Shown: positions 15,771 to 24,219 of the stretch, piece by piece | How the letters are laid out: each line of letters starts with the position of its first letter | Position numbering within the stretch: position 1 is the stretch's first letter | Source: an uncultured Lachnospiraceae bacterium | Lineage (GTDB): Bacteria; Bacillota; Clostridia; Lachnospirales; Lachnospiraceae | Length of the DNA stretch: 64,000 nt | NCBI GenBank assembly: GCA_900550475.1 | Contig: URSA01000009.1 | Coordinates: forward strand, 1-64,000 | Direction of reading: 5' to 3' | Notes under the pieces: model-generated | The model's database searches: none | Seen by the model: only the letters and a program-made list of their open reading frames with translations | What the model was told of the DNA's origin: nothing | Position numbers and translations under genes: made by a program

Positions 15771-16703
15771 ATGAAAGCAGTCTATATCATAAACGGTTTT
15801 CTGGAGAGCGGAAAAACCGAATTTATCACCTATACGCTGGCACAGCCGTACTTTCAGATGAAGGGCACGACGCTGATTTTGCTCTGCGAGGAGGGAGAGG
15901 TGGAGTATGATCCTTCGCTCCTTAAGAAGAGCCGGGCAGTAGTGGAGGTGATCGACAGGGAGGAGGACTTTAATCCGAATCACCTGATCGAGCTGGAGAA
16001 GAAGCACAAACCGGAGAGGATTCTCATAGAATACAACGGTATGTGGAATTTCAAGGGCATGAAGCTGCCCCGGCACTGGCGCGTGGAGCAGCAGATCACG
16101 ACCATCGACGGTTCCACCTTCCCCATGTATTACAACAACATGCGCTCGCAGCTTGCGGAGATGATCCGCAATTCCGAGATGATCATTTTCAACCGCTGCG
16201 ACAAGGTCAGGGAAGAGCTCAATACCTACAAGAGGAATATCAAGGCGGTAAATCCCGGAGCGGACGTGATCTTTGAGGATGCAAACGGAGAAATTACAGA
16301 CATTCTGGAGGATGATCTGCCATATGATATAAAAAGCGATGTGCTTGAGCTTGATGATTACGGCTACGGAATCTGGTATCTGGACAGTATGGATCATCCG
16401 GAGCGGTATGAGGGGAAGACCATTTCCTTCCTTGCCATGGTGCTGCTCCCGGACAATTTCCCCAAGGGATATTTTGTGCCGGGCCGCATGGCGATGACCT
16501 GCTGCGCGGAGGACATGGCTTTTCTGGGATATGCATGCGAATACAAGGACGCGGACATCTTGAAACAGAAGGAGTGGGTCAAGGTGACGGCGGTGGTGAA
16601 AAAGGAGTACTGGGCGGACTACAAGGGTGAGGGTCCGGTGCTGCATGCAGTCAGCGTAGAGAAAGCGAAGGCACCGAAAAACGAGGTGATCAGTTTTAAC
16701 TAA
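15771..16703 (+). CDS. G3E-family GTPase fused to a DUF1980-like C-terminal domain
   Basis: The N-terminal GTPase has a P-loop NGFLESGKTEF and a guanine-specificity motif NRCDK (NKxD variant) but lacks the CxCC of metallochaperones. The C-terminal portion from about residue 215 carries FVPGRMAMTCCAEDMAFLGYA and WVKVTAVVKKEYW, the pattern of the C-terminal domain (DUF1980) of TIGR03943/YcgQ proteins, whose family members pair with YcgR-type permeases often linked to zinc. The two vicinal cysteines may bind metal. It is 15 bp downstream of the His-rich GTPase and 16 bp upstream of the ZIP gene, so a metal-handling role is likely. Confidence 0.72.
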   Translation: MKAVYIINGFLESGKTEFITYTLAQPYFQMKGTTLILLCEEGEVEYDPSLLKKSRAVVEVIDREEDFNPNHLIELEKKHKPERILIEYNGMWNFKGMKLPRHWRVEQQITTIDGSTFPMYYNNMRSQLAEMIRNSEMIIFNRCDKVREELNTYKRNIKAVNPGADVIFEDANGEITDILEDDLPYDIKSDVLELDDYGYGIWYLDSMDHPERYEGKTISFLAMVLLPDNFPKGYFVPGRMAMTCCAEDMAFLGYACEYKDADILKQKEWVKVTAVVKKEYWADYKGEGPVLHAVSVEKAKAPKNEVISFN

Positions 16704-16719
16704 AAGACGGAGGGTGAAT

Positions 16720-17511
16720 ATGGATTCACTGGTTTATGCATTACAGGGAACCGGCTTTGCATGGCTGATGACGTCCATGGGAGCGGCAGTGGTATTCTTC
16801 TTCCGCAACGCCATGAAGGAGTCGGTACACAAGGCGTTTCTGGGATTTGCGGCGGGCGTGATGATCGCGGCAAGCGTGTGGTCTTTACTGATGCCTGCCA
16901 TCGAGCAGGCGGAGGAGGCGGGACAGATCGGCTGGATTCCCGCGGCGGGCGGTTTCGTGCTGGGAGGTGTTTTTTTGCTTCTCATGGATCATCTGATCCC
17001 CCACCTTCACATCGGCGGGACGAATGCGGAGGGCCCAAAAAGCAGCCTGCACCGCACCACGCTGATGGTGTTTGCCGTGACGCTGCACAACATACCGGAG
17101 GGTATGGCAATGGGAATCGCGTTCGCCAACGCCGCCATGAACGGCGGAAGCACGGCGGATTACGCTGCGGCGTTTGCACTGGCGATCGGCATCGGTATCC
17201 AGAATTTCCCGGAGGGAGCCGCGATTTCCCTGCCCCTGAAAAAAGAGGGCAATTCTTCGGGAAAGGCGTTTCTCGCGGGCTGTCTTTCGGGCATTGTGGA
17301 GCCCATCTTCGGAATCCTGACGGTTCTGCTGGCGTCGGTGCTGGTGCCGGTCATGCCGTGGCTTCTGGCGTTTGCGGCGGGCGCAATGCTGTATGTGGTT
17401 GTGGAGGAGCTGATTCCCGAGGCGCATCTGGGCGAGCATTCCCACGCAGGCACCCTGGGCGTTATGACAGGATTTCTGCTGATGATGATTCTGGATGTGG
17501 CGCTGGGATAA
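16720..17511 (+). CDS. ZIP-family divalent metal transporter
   Basis: About eight membrane segments with the two ZIP signature helices: LHNIPEGMAMG and IQNFPEGAAISLPL, whose His and Glu residues form the binuclear metal site. A cytoplasmic loop with HLHIG between segments three and four is typical. ATG 16720 follows GGAGG by six bases; a GTG two codons upstream is less well spaced. The family imports zinc, iron or other divalent metals; with two G3E GTPases upstream, zinc uptake is the simplest reading. Confidence 0.88.
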   Translation: MDSLVYALQGTGFAWLMTSMGAAVVFFFRNAMKESVHKAFLGFAAGVMIAASVWSLLMPAIEQAEEAGQIGWIPAAGGFVLGGVFLLLMDHLIPHLHIGGTNAEGPKSSLHRTTLMVFAVTLHNIPEGMAMGIAFANAAMNGGSTADYAAAFALAIGIGIQNFPEGAAISLPLKKEGNSSGKAFLAGCLSGIVEPIFGILTVLLASVLVPVMPWLLAFAAGAMLYVVVEELIPEAHLGEHSHAGTLGVMTGFLLMMILDVALG

Positions 17512-17534
17512 AGGATACAGGTACGGAGAGAGTT

Positions 17535-18305
17535 ATGTCACTGGATTCGGAAAAAGAATTACAACAGTTGAAAAACCGGTTGAAGGAGCTGGCAGAGAAG
17601 TCGTACAGACAGAATGTCTACACCTTTACCGGTTTTCTCGGTCTGGCGGAGCTGGATGCTTATTTTCAGATGGAGAGGGAGCTCTCCTATGCGCATCCGG
17701 CTCTTTTTGGCGGGGATGAAAAGGCGGAGCGGCAGATAGTGCGCTTCGGTTCTCCTGAGGAGTTTGGCTATGAGGAGGCGTACCCGATCGCATGTATCCA
17801 TGTGGAGCCGCTTCTTGCCAAATTTGCGGACGATTTTTCCCACAGGGATTTTCTGGGAGCGCTGATGCATCTGGGGATTGAGCGGAGCTGTGTGGGCGAT
17901 ATCAGGGTCGGCGGCAGGGAGGGATATCTGTACTGCCTTGCGGGCATGGCGGACTTTATCTGTGAGAATCTGACACAGGTGCGGCATACGCATGTACGGT
18001 GCCGGATTGCAGAGAAGATTGCGGAGACGGAGGCGGATGCGCCGAAGGAAGCGGAGGTGCTGGTCAGCTCCCTGCGGATTGACGGCTGCATAGCCAAGGT
18101 TTATAATATTTCCAGAGGGGACAGCCTTGCACTCTTCCGGGACGGCAAAGTGTTTGTGGACGGCAGACTGACCGAGAACAACAGCAGGCTTTTAAAGCCC
18201 GGCGAGGTGGTCAATGTGCGCGGGTTTGGCAAGTTCCGTTTCCTTGAAATCAAATATACGACAAAGAAAGGCAAGCTGTGTCTTGCCGCGGAGGTGTATC
18301 GCTGA
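17535..18305 (+). CDS. ylmH: YlmH-type S4-domain RNA-binding protein
   Basis: A 256-residue protein whose C-terminal 70 residues form an S4 RNA-binding domain (SSLRIDGCIAKVYNISRGDS; DGKVFVDGRLTENNSRLLKP), preceded by the YlmH N-terminal domain (DFLGALMHLGIERSCVGDIR). YlmH is reported to act on stalled ribosomes and usually neighbours division genes (sepF); here it follows the ZIP gene by 23 bp. The start at 17535 follows GGAGAGAG. The same frame stays open far upstream within the ZIP gene, but that is not coding. Confidence 0.85.
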   Translation: MSLDSEKELQQLKNRLKELAEKSYRQNVYTFTGFLGLAELDAYFQMERELSYAHPALFGGDEKAERQIVRFGSPEEFGYEEAYPIACIHVEPLLAKFADDFSHRDFLGALMHLGIERSCVGDIRVGGREGYLYCLAGMADFICENLTQVRHTHVRCRIAEKIAETEADAPKEAEVLVSSLRIDGCIAKVYNISRGDSLALFRDGKVFVDGRLTENNSRLLKPGEVVNVRGFGKFRFLEIKYTTKKGKLCLAAEVYR

Positions 18306-19289
18306 ATGTTTTCCTATTCGATCATGCAGTGGCTGTTTATTTTTTATTTTTACTGCTTCTTCGGGTGGTGCTTTGAATCGACCTATGTGTCCCTGAAGAG
18401 CAGGAAGTGGGTCAACAGAGGGTTTATGAAGGGGCCGTTTCTCCCGCTGTACGGGAGCGGGGCGGTGATGATGCTGGTGGTGTCAAAGCCGTTTCTGGCG
18501 CACTGGTGGGCGGTATACATCGCAGGCTTCATCGGCGCGACGCTGCTTGAGTACGTGACGGGAGTGGTCATGGAGGCGCTGTTCAAGGTGCGCTACTGGG
18601 ACTATTCCGAGCAGCCTCTCAACTTTCAGGGGCAGATCTGCCTGGGCTCCTCGCTGGCGTGGGGCGGGCTTACCCTGCTTATGAACTATGTGATCCATAA
18701 GCCTGTGGAGCGCGTGGTGCTCGCCATTCCGACGAATGTGCTGTCGGTTGTGACCATTCTGCTGACCTGTTATATTGCAGGCGATTTTGTGCTTTCCTTC
18801 AAGGCAGCTCTGGATCTGCGGGATATTCTGGTGCGGATGGAGAAGGTCAAGGAGGAGCTTGCAAGGGTGCAGAAGCGTCTGGATGTGATTGCGGCGGTGA
18901 CAGGAGAGGATTGGGCGCAGCGTAAGGAGGCGATCACGGAGAGCGTAGGTCAGAAGAAGGATGCGATAAAGGATGCGCTTTCCGAGGGAATCGGCCGTAC
19001 CAAGGATGTGCTTGTGGACAAGCTTAGGATAGAGGAACTGAAGGACAGCATCGAAAAGAGCCTGACTGCTCTTAAGGACGGTGTGAGAAGGAGAACGGAC
19101 GAATACTCGGACGATACCAGGGAAGAGATCATGGATCTGAAGACCGAGTACGAGTTAAATGCTGCAAGCCATGAAAGGCTTCGCAGCCATCGTGACCTGA
19201 ACCGCCGTATCCGCAACAACCCGACCATGAGCTCCCGCAAGTACAAGGATGTTCTGGACGAGTTGAAGGATAAGGCAGAAGAGAAGTAA
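18306..19289 (+). CDS. CmpB-family (putative ABC transporter type IV) membrane protein
   Basis: The N-terminal half has about five membrane helices with the family pattern FYCFFGWCFESTYVSLKSRK and NRGFMKGPFLPLYGSGA, then GATLLEYVTGVVMEALF and RYWDYS. The C-terminal half (about 175-327) is a charged, coiled-coil-like cytoplasmic region. Function is not established despite the permease name. The ATG directly abuts the ylmH stop, indicating coupling. A second, shorter family member lies at 21.9-22.3 kb. Confidence 0.8.
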   Translation: MFSYSIMQWLFIFYFYCFFGWCFESTYVSLKSRKWVNRGFMKGPFLPLYGSGAVMMLVVSKPFLAHWWAVYIAGFIGATLLEYVTGVVMEALFKVRYWDYSEQPLNFQGQICLGSSLAWGGLTLLMNYVIHKPVERVVLAIPTNVLSVVTILLTCYIAGDFVLSFKAALDLRDILVRMEKVKEELARVQKRLDVIAAVTGEDWAQRKEAITESVGQKKDAIKDALSEGIGRTKDVLVDKLRIEELKDSIEKSLTALKDGVRRRTDEYSDDTREEIMDLKTEYELNAASHERLRSHRDLNRRIRNNPTMSSRKYKDVLDELKDKAEEK

Positions 19290-19295
19290 CGCGGA

Positions 19296-19730
19296 TCAGC
19301 AGAAGGAGCCGCCGCCTTTCTCTTCACAGTATTTACAGCGGTAGATTTCTCTTTCTTCATCCGCCAGTACAAAGATATGCGGGAGTCCCTGCTCAATGGA
19401 AGTGATGCAGCGGGGATTCCTGCAACGGATCACATTCTTGATCATCTTGGGTAATACCAGTACCTTCTTATCCACGATCTCGCCGTCCTTGATCACGTTG
19501 ACGGTGATATTGTGGTCGATGAATGCCAGCACATCCAGATCAAGCTGGTCGATGTCGCATTCCACTTTCAGAATATCTTTCTTTCCCATCTTATTGCTGC
19601 GGGCGTTTTTGATGATCGCCACCGTGCAGTCCAGCTTGCCGAGCTGCAGATGCTCGTAGATGTCCATGCTTTTTCCGGCTTTGATATGGTCAAGAACAAA
19701 GCCTTCCTCGATTTTTCCAACGTTCAACAT
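19296..19730 (-). CDS. pyrI: Aspartate carbamoyltransferase regulatory subunit
   Basis: A 144-residue PyrI: N-terminal allosteric nucleotide-binding domain followed by the zinc domain with Cys103, Cys108, Cys132 and Cys135 (RCRNPRCIT ... YRCKYC). It binds the catalytic PyrB subunit and mediates feedback control of pyrimidine synthesis. The ribosome site is GGGAGG. It lies 18 bp after pyrB in the same operon. Confidence 0.95.
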   Translation of the reverse strand: MLNVGKIEEGFVLDHIKAGKSMDIYEHLQLGKLDCTVAIIKNARSNKMGKKDILKVECDIDQLDLDVLAFIDHNITVNVIKDGEIVDKKVLVLPKMIKNVIRCRNPRCITSIEQGLPHIFVLADEEREIYRCKYCEEKGGGSFC

Positions 19731-19748
19731 AGCGGTATGTCCTCCCTT

Positions 19749-20672
19749 TTATACGGTTTTGGGTGCAATATCAAGCAGGGTCAGGATCAGAGCCATTCTG
19801 ACATACATGCCGAGCTGCGCCTGCTTGAAGTATACGGCGCGGGGGTCTTCGTCCACCTCCACGGAGATTTCGTTCACTCTGGGGAGCGGGTGTAGCACCA
19901 GCATTTCGGGGCCGGCAAGCGCCATCCTGGCGGCATCCAGCACATAGAAATCCTTCAAGCGGACATAATCCTCCTCGTTGAAGAAACGCTCCTTCTGCAC
20001 GCGGGTCATGTAGAGCAGATCCAGCGTGGGCAGTACGTTCTCAAGGCGGATCACTTCCTCGTAGGGGATGCCTCTCTCCTTCAGCATATCGGTGATATAG
20101 TCGGGAACACGCAGCTCCTCGGGGGAGATGAACACAAAGCGCACGTCCGGATAGCGCACAAGCGCGTTGATCAGGGAGTGTACGGTTCTACCGAATTTCA
20201 GATCGCCGCAAAGACCGATGGTCAGGTGATCCAGCCTGCCCTTTAGGGTGCGGATCGTGAGCAGATCCGTCAGCGTCTGGGTGGGGTGCTGGTGTCCGCC
20301 GTCTCCGGCGTTGATCACGGGGATATCGGATTTCTCCGCCGCCACCATGGGTGCGCCCTCCTTGGGGTGGCGCATGGCGCAGATGTCTGCGTAGCAGGAA
20401 ATGATGCGGATGGTGTCGGAAACGCTCTCGCCCTTGGAGGCGGAGGAGTTGGCGGCATCGGAGAAGCCGAGAACCTGTCCTCCCAGATGGATCATGGCGG
20501 ATTCAAAGCTTAAGCGCGTGCGGGTGCTGGGCTCATAGAAGCAGGTGGCAAGCACCTTTCCGTCACAGGCATGCGCATACTCGGCGGGATGCTGTTTGAT
20601 ATCGACCGCCAGATCAAACAGACGATCCAGCTCTTCCACAGAAAAATCAAGCGGACTCATTACATGTTTCAT
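19749..20672 (-). CDS. pyrB: Aspartate carbamoyltransferase catalytic subunit
   Basis: A 307-residue transcarbamoylase with the carbamoyl-phosphate motif FYEPSTRTRLSFE, the 80s loop ANSSASKGESVSDTIR, DGGHQHPTQTLTDL and the aspartate-binding HPLPRVNEIS. It catalyses the committed step of pyrimidine synthesis. Only 30 bp separate its start from a strong terminator hairpin, leaving no room for a separate promoter downstream of that hairpin, so expression may depend on readthrough. Confidence 0.96.
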   Translation of the reverse strand: MKHVMSPLDFSVEELDRLFDLAVDIKQHPAEYAHACDGKVLATCFYEPSTRTRLSFESAMIHLGGQVLGFSDAANSSASKGESVSDTIRIISCYADICAMRHPKEGAPMVAAEKSDIPVINAGDGGHQHPTQTLTDLLTIRTLKGRLDHLTIGLCGDLKFGRTVHSLINALVRYPDVRFVFISPEELRVPDYITDMLKERGIPYEEVIRLENVLPTLDLLYMTRVQKERFFNEEDYVRLKDFYVLDAARMALAGPEMLVLHPLPRVNEISVEVDEDPRAVYFKQAQLGMYVRMALILTLLDIAPKTV

Positions 20673-20699
20673 TTTTTCTTCTCCATTCTACTGATTTTT

Positions 20700-20737
20700 T
20701 CCAAAAAAATCGAAGAGAAAAAAATCTCTTCGATTTT
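20700..20737 (-). terminator. Intrinsic terminator or pyrBI attenuator
   Basis: On the minus strand AAAATCGAAGAGA pairs perfectly with TCTCTTCGATTTT around a loop containing seven T's, followed by a T tract. It lies after the nitroreductase gene and immediately before pyrB. Confidence 0.82.
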
Positions 20738-20742
20738 GGTTT

Positions 20743-21282
20743 TTATTTATAAGATAACAATTCCTCCACGGGCTTTCGTCTGGGAGCTGCGGGAGCCTCG
20801 GCGGGATAACCGATGGGAACAAGAGCAACAAGCTCTCTGTCCTCCGGAATCTCCAAATAGGAGGCAGCCTGTGCCTCATCAAAGATTCCCATGATCACGG
20901 TTCCGAGTCCCTCCTCATAAGCGGCGAGACAAAATGCCTCAGTGGCAACACCGGCATCAAACATCTGCCAGCCGCCTTCCTTCGGCGTGCTGTAAGAACC
21001 GTCGCGCTCAAAGCCGCTTCTGTTCCTGATCATGGTAACGGCGATCAGCATGGGAGCGTTCTTTATAATCTCCCCGTTTCTTGCGTAAGCGGTGGTACAG
21101 TCGGATGCGATCTTATCCTTCAATCCCCCCTCAACCGCGATATAACGCACGATCTGCGTGTTTTTCCAACTGGGGGCATAGGAGGCGGTCTCTACGATCC
21201 GGGAAAGTACATCGTGGGAAACCGGTTTGTCTGAAAACTGACGGATGCTTCTGCGTCCCCTGATACATTCGTTGGCTGTCAT
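20743..21282 (-). CDS. Nitroreductase-family flavoprotein
   Basis: A 179-residue FMN-dependent nitroreductase-fold protein: RRSIRQFSDKPV near the N-terminus, ASYAPSWKNTQIVRYI, DAGVATEAFCLAAYEEGLGT and the C-terminal LVPIGYPAE. The ATG with AAAGGAGGATACC upstream is used; a longer frame from 21354 lacks a ribosome site. Natural substrates are unknown; such proteins reduce nitro compounds, quinones or flavins with NAD(P)H. Confidence 0.87.
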   Translation of the reverse strand: MTANECIRGRRSIRQFSDKPVSHDVLSRIVETASYAPSWKNTQIVRYIAVEGGLKDKIASDCTTAYARNGEIIKNAPMLIAVTMIRNRSGFERDGSYSTPKEGGWQMFDAGVATEAFCLAAYEEGLGTVIMGIFDEAQAASYLEIPEDRELVALVPIGYPAEAPAAPRRKPVEELLSYK

Positions 21283-21355
21283 GGTATCCTCCTTTGATCC
21301 TTGTTTTTCTTTTTTGGACATGATACCACAATTGCGGTTCGGAATCAATAGCATC

Positions 21356-21384
21356 TTGCAACCTGCCGGTATTTCCTATATAAT
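21356..21384 (+). promoter_or_regulatory. Promoter of the PH-domain gene
   Basis: TTGCAA and TATAAT are separated by 17 bp. Confidence 0.75.
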
Positions 21385-21422
21385 ATAACAAAAGAGAACA
21401 GAGGGGAACGGAGGAAACAATT

Positions 21423-21815
21423 ATGGCAAAAGAGAAGAACCCTGACATCAAGTTTGTGGAGAGAAAAAGATGGCTTTTTCTGGGACTGCCCTTTACCTTT
21501 ACGAAATTCATCATTCAGGATGATGCGATCACGATCAATCAGGGCTTCCTCAATAAAGTGGAAAATGACTGCTATATGTATAAGGTGCAGGATGTGGAGC
21601 ACAAGGCAAGCCTTCTGGAGAGGCTCTGCGGTCTGGGAACCATCACCTGCTTTACGGGTGATACCACCCATCCCAAGCTTATCATGCCCCATATCAAGCA
21701 TTCCAAGACGATCAAGAATTATATTCTGGAGGCGTCGGAGGCAGCGCGTATGCGCAGAAGAACGCTGAACACGCTGGATATCGGCAGCATGGCGGATGCG
21801 GATGATCTGGACTGA
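21423..21815 (+). CDS. Bacterial PH-domain protein
   Basis: A 130-residue soluble protein resembling the bacterial PH (bPH_2) fold: KRWLFLGLPFTFTKFIIQDD, ITINQGFLNKVEND, MYKVQDVEHKASLLERL and LGTITCFTGDTTHP. The family is widespread in Firmicutes and of unknown role. It has its own promoter, a GGAGG ribosome site and a downstream terminator, so it is monocistronic. Confidence 0.72.
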   Translation: MAKEKNPDIKFVERKRWLFLGLPFTFTKFIIQDDAITINQGFLNKVENDCYMYKVQDVEHKASLLERLCGLGTITCFTGDTTHPKLIMPHIKHSKTIKNYILEASEAARMRRRTLNTLDIGSMADADDLD

Positions 21816-21845
21816 TACGTACCGCATCGGAATAGGAAACTTATC

Positions 21846-21875
21846 AAAGGACGGTGGCGCAGGCCCCGTCCTTTT
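21846..21875 (+). terminator. Terminator after the PH-domain gene
   Basis: AAAGGACGG (21846-21854) pairs with CCGTCCTTT (21866-21874), ending in a short T run. Confidence 0.72.
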
Positions 21876-21885
21876 GCGGGCAGAC

Positions 21886-22296
21886 TTAAGCGGAGCCTTC
21901 CGAATCGGTCTCAGCCAAAAGCCTTTCAAACAGAAGCCCTGTCAGGAACCAGTAGGGCAGGTAATCCAGCCGGATCACCTTTTTTACATGCCAGCGGGAA
22001 CGGCTGTAATCCCAGGGACAGATCTGCTTTCTGGAGAGCAGGGTGCCGGTTAAGTACTCTGCGCCGAAGATCAGCCCCGCATATACGCCGCCCCGGACGA
22101 GCAAGGGCTTTCCTTTTAGCAGACGGCAGATGGGGGACAAAAGACAGGCGCTGCCGTAGATGGGAAACATCCAGACTGAGGTGCTTCCCTTTAATGCCAG
22201 TTTTCGCTGCCGGAAGGAATGGAAGGCTGTAAAAAGGATTTCGATACACCAGCCTAAAATGCCGCAATGGATAAAGTTGTGAATATATTTTTTCAT
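21886..22296 (-). CDS. Short CmpB-family membrane protein
   Basis: 136 residues with about four hydrophobic segments and the family pattern HCGILGWCIEILFTAFHSFR, GSTSVWMFPIYGSACL and GAEYLTGTLL. It resembles the N-terminal membrane part of the larger protein at 18.3 kb but lacks the coiled-coil tail. There is no clear ribosome site. It is divergent from folC with only about 40 bp between starts. Confidence 0.65.
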   Translation of the reverse strand: MKKYIHNFIHCGILGWCIEILFTAFHSFRQRKLALKGSTSVWMFPIYGSACLLSPICRLLKGKPLLVRGGVYAGLIFGAEYLTGTLLSRKQICPWDYSRSRWHVKKVIRLDYLPYWFLTGLLFERLLAETDSEGSA

Positions 22297-22333
22297 AGGG
22301 AACAGTATGTCCCGGAAAGGGTTTGATTATACC

Positions 22334-23635
22334 ATGAACTATAAAGAGGCGCTTGCATATGTGGATTCTTTGAAAAAATGCGGCATTGTGCCGGGGCTTA
22401 CAAGCATTACCGAATTATGCCGTCGTCTTGGGGATCCGCAAAAAAGGCTGCGGTTTGTCCACATTGCGGGAACGAACGGCAAAGGCTCCGTACTGGCTTA
22501 TGTTTCCACCATTTTAAAGGCGGCGGGCTACAGGACCGGAAGGTATATATCACCTGTTATTTTTACATATTGTGAAAAAATACAGATCAACGGCAGAAAA
22601 ATCTCCCAGGGCGCCATGGCGGAAATGCTGACCCGGGTGCGGGAGACTTGCGACGCCATGGTGGCGGACGGACTGCCCCAGCCCACGCCCTTTGAGGTGG
22701 AGACGGCAGCAGCGTTTTTATACTTTGCGGAGAATGAGTGTGAGATCGTGGTGCTGGAGACCGGAATGGGAGGGCGCGAGGACGCGACCAACCTGATCGG
22801 AACAACGCTGGCGGCGGTGCTTGCGCCCATCAGCATGGATCACATGCAGTTTCTGGGAAAAACACTGGGATCCATTGCGGCACACAAGGCTGGCATAATT
22901 AAAAACAACTGTTATGTAATAAGCGCGCCGCAGGAGCCGGAGGCGATGGCGGAGATTGAGAAGGAGGCAGAGGAGAAGGGCTGCTCTGTCACGGTTGCGG
23001 GAGAGCCTGCACGGGTAAAGTACGGACTGGAAAAACAGCGCTTTTCCTACCGCGACCGGTACGGCACCGAATACCGGGATCTGGAGATCACGCTTGCGGG
23101 CAGGTGTCAGCCGGAGAATGCGGCACTGGCGGTGGAGGTGATCGCGGCGCTTGGACAGGCGGGGTATCCGGTGACGGAGAAGCAGCTTCGGAAGGGACTG
23201 CTTGCCACGGAGTGGCCGGGAAGGTTCCAGATTATCGGGAAACGGCCGCTGTTTGTCCTTGACGGCGCACACAATGAGGCAGCCGCAAAAAAACTTGCGG
23301 ATTCCGTCCGTTTCTATTTTACAAACAGAAGGATTATCTATATAATGGGAATATTGAAGGACAAGGAATATGAAAAGGTGGTGGCGCAGACCTATGCGTA
23401 TGCGGATCAGATCATAACGGTGACGCCGCCCGACAATCCGAGAGCCCTGCCTGCATATACACTGGCACAGGCAGTCCGGGAGTACCGCCCCGTTGTGACT
23501 ACGGCGGACAGTCTGGAGGAAGCGGTGGAGATGGCGTATCTGCTGGCAAAGCCGGAGGACGTGATCCTTTGTTTCGGTTCCCTGTCCTATCTGGGGAGAA
23601 TGACGGATATTGTGAAAGGACGGCAGAAGAAATGA
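22334..23635 (+). CDS. folC: Folylpolyglutamate synthase/dihydrofolate synthase
   Basis: A Mur-ligase-type enzyme adding glutamate to dihydropteroate and folates. Features: P-loop HIAGTNGKGSVLAY, YISPVIFTYCEKIQING, ETGMGGREDATN, ISMDHMQFLGKTLGSIAAHK and the C-terminal LDGAHNEAA. The start at MNYKEALAY matches family members; an ATG nine codons upstream (22307) is an alternative. It is the first gene of the folate cluster and overlaps the folE region end-to-end. Confidence 0.93.
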   Translation: MNYKEALAYVDSLKKCGIVPGLTSITELCRRLGDPQKRLRFVHIAGTNGKGSVLAYVSTILKAAGYRTGRYISPVIFTYCEKIQINGRKISQGAMAEMLTRVRETCDAMVADGLPQPTPFEVETAAAFLYFAENECEIVVLETGMGGREDATNLIGTTLAAVLAPISMDHMQFLGKTLGSIAAHKAGIIKNNCYVISAPQEPEAMAEIEKEAEEKGCSVTVAGEPARVKYGLEKQRFSYRDRYGTEYRDLEITLAGRCQPENAALAVEVIAALGQAGYPVTEKQLRKGLLATEWPGRFQIIGKRPLFVLDGAHNEAAAKKLADSVRFYFTNRRIIYIMGILKDKEYEKVVAQTYAYADQIITVTPPDNPRALPAYTLAQAVREYRPVVTTADSLEEAVEMAYLLAKPEDVILCFGSLSYLGRMTDIVKGRQKK

Positions 23636-23655
23636 TGCCGGAAAGGACTGATGGC

Positions 23656-24210
23656 ATGGACAGAGAGAAGATAGAAGCCGGGGTGCGGCTGATTCTGGAG
23701 GGAGTCGGAGAGGATGTCGCAAGAGAAGGACTTTTGGATACGCCGGGAAGAATCTCCAGAATGTATGAGGAGATCCTCGCCGGGATGGAGGAGGATGCCG
23801 CGGAGCATCTGCATAAAACCTTCACCGTGGAAAACGACGGAATGGTGCTGGAGAGGGATATCGTGTTCTACTCGACCTGCGAGCATCACATGATGCCGTT
23901 TTACGGAAAGGCGCATGTGGCATACATACCGGACGGAAAAGTGGTGGGCTTGAGCAAGCTTGCCCGGACGGTGGAGGTATATGCGCGCAGGCTCCAGATC
24001 CAGGAGAGGATGACCGGTCAGATCGCGGATGCCATCATGAAGCATCTGGCGCCAAAGGGTGTTATGGTAGTGGTGGAGGCGGAGCATATGTGCATGACCA
24101 TGCGCGGCGTCAAAAAGCCGGGCAGCCGCACCGTAACGGTCTCCGCGAAGGGATGCTTCAAGAATGATACGGCGCTGCAGGACAGGGTGCTGTCCATGAT
24201 CGGCAGATAG
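23656..24210 (+). CDS. folE: GTP cyclohydrolase I
   Basis: It makes 7,8-dihydroneopterin triphosphate from GTP, the first folate step. Zinc/catalytic motifs are STCEHHMMPFYGKAHVAYIP, KLARTVEVYARRLQIQERMT and EAEHMCMTMRGVKKPGS. At 184 residues from the ATG preceded by GGAAAGG it has normal length; an earlier ATG at 23632 overlapping the folC stop is also possible. Confidence 0.95.
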   Translation: MDREKIEAGVRLILEGVGEDVAREGLLDTPGRISRMYEEILAGMEEDAAEHLHKTFTVENDGMVLERDIVFYSTCEHHMMPFYGKAHVAYIPDGKVVGLSKLARTVEVYARRLQIQERMTGQIADAIMKHLAPKGVMVVVEAEHMCMTMRGVKKPGSRTVTVSAKGCFKNDTALQDRVLSMIGR

Positions 24211-24219
24211 GACAGAATC

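Noticed and set aside
16761..17534. Long N-terminal extension of ylmH through the ZIP gene
   Set aside because: The extension is Gly/Arg/His-rich shadow sequence of the ZIP frame; ylmH has a good start at 17535.
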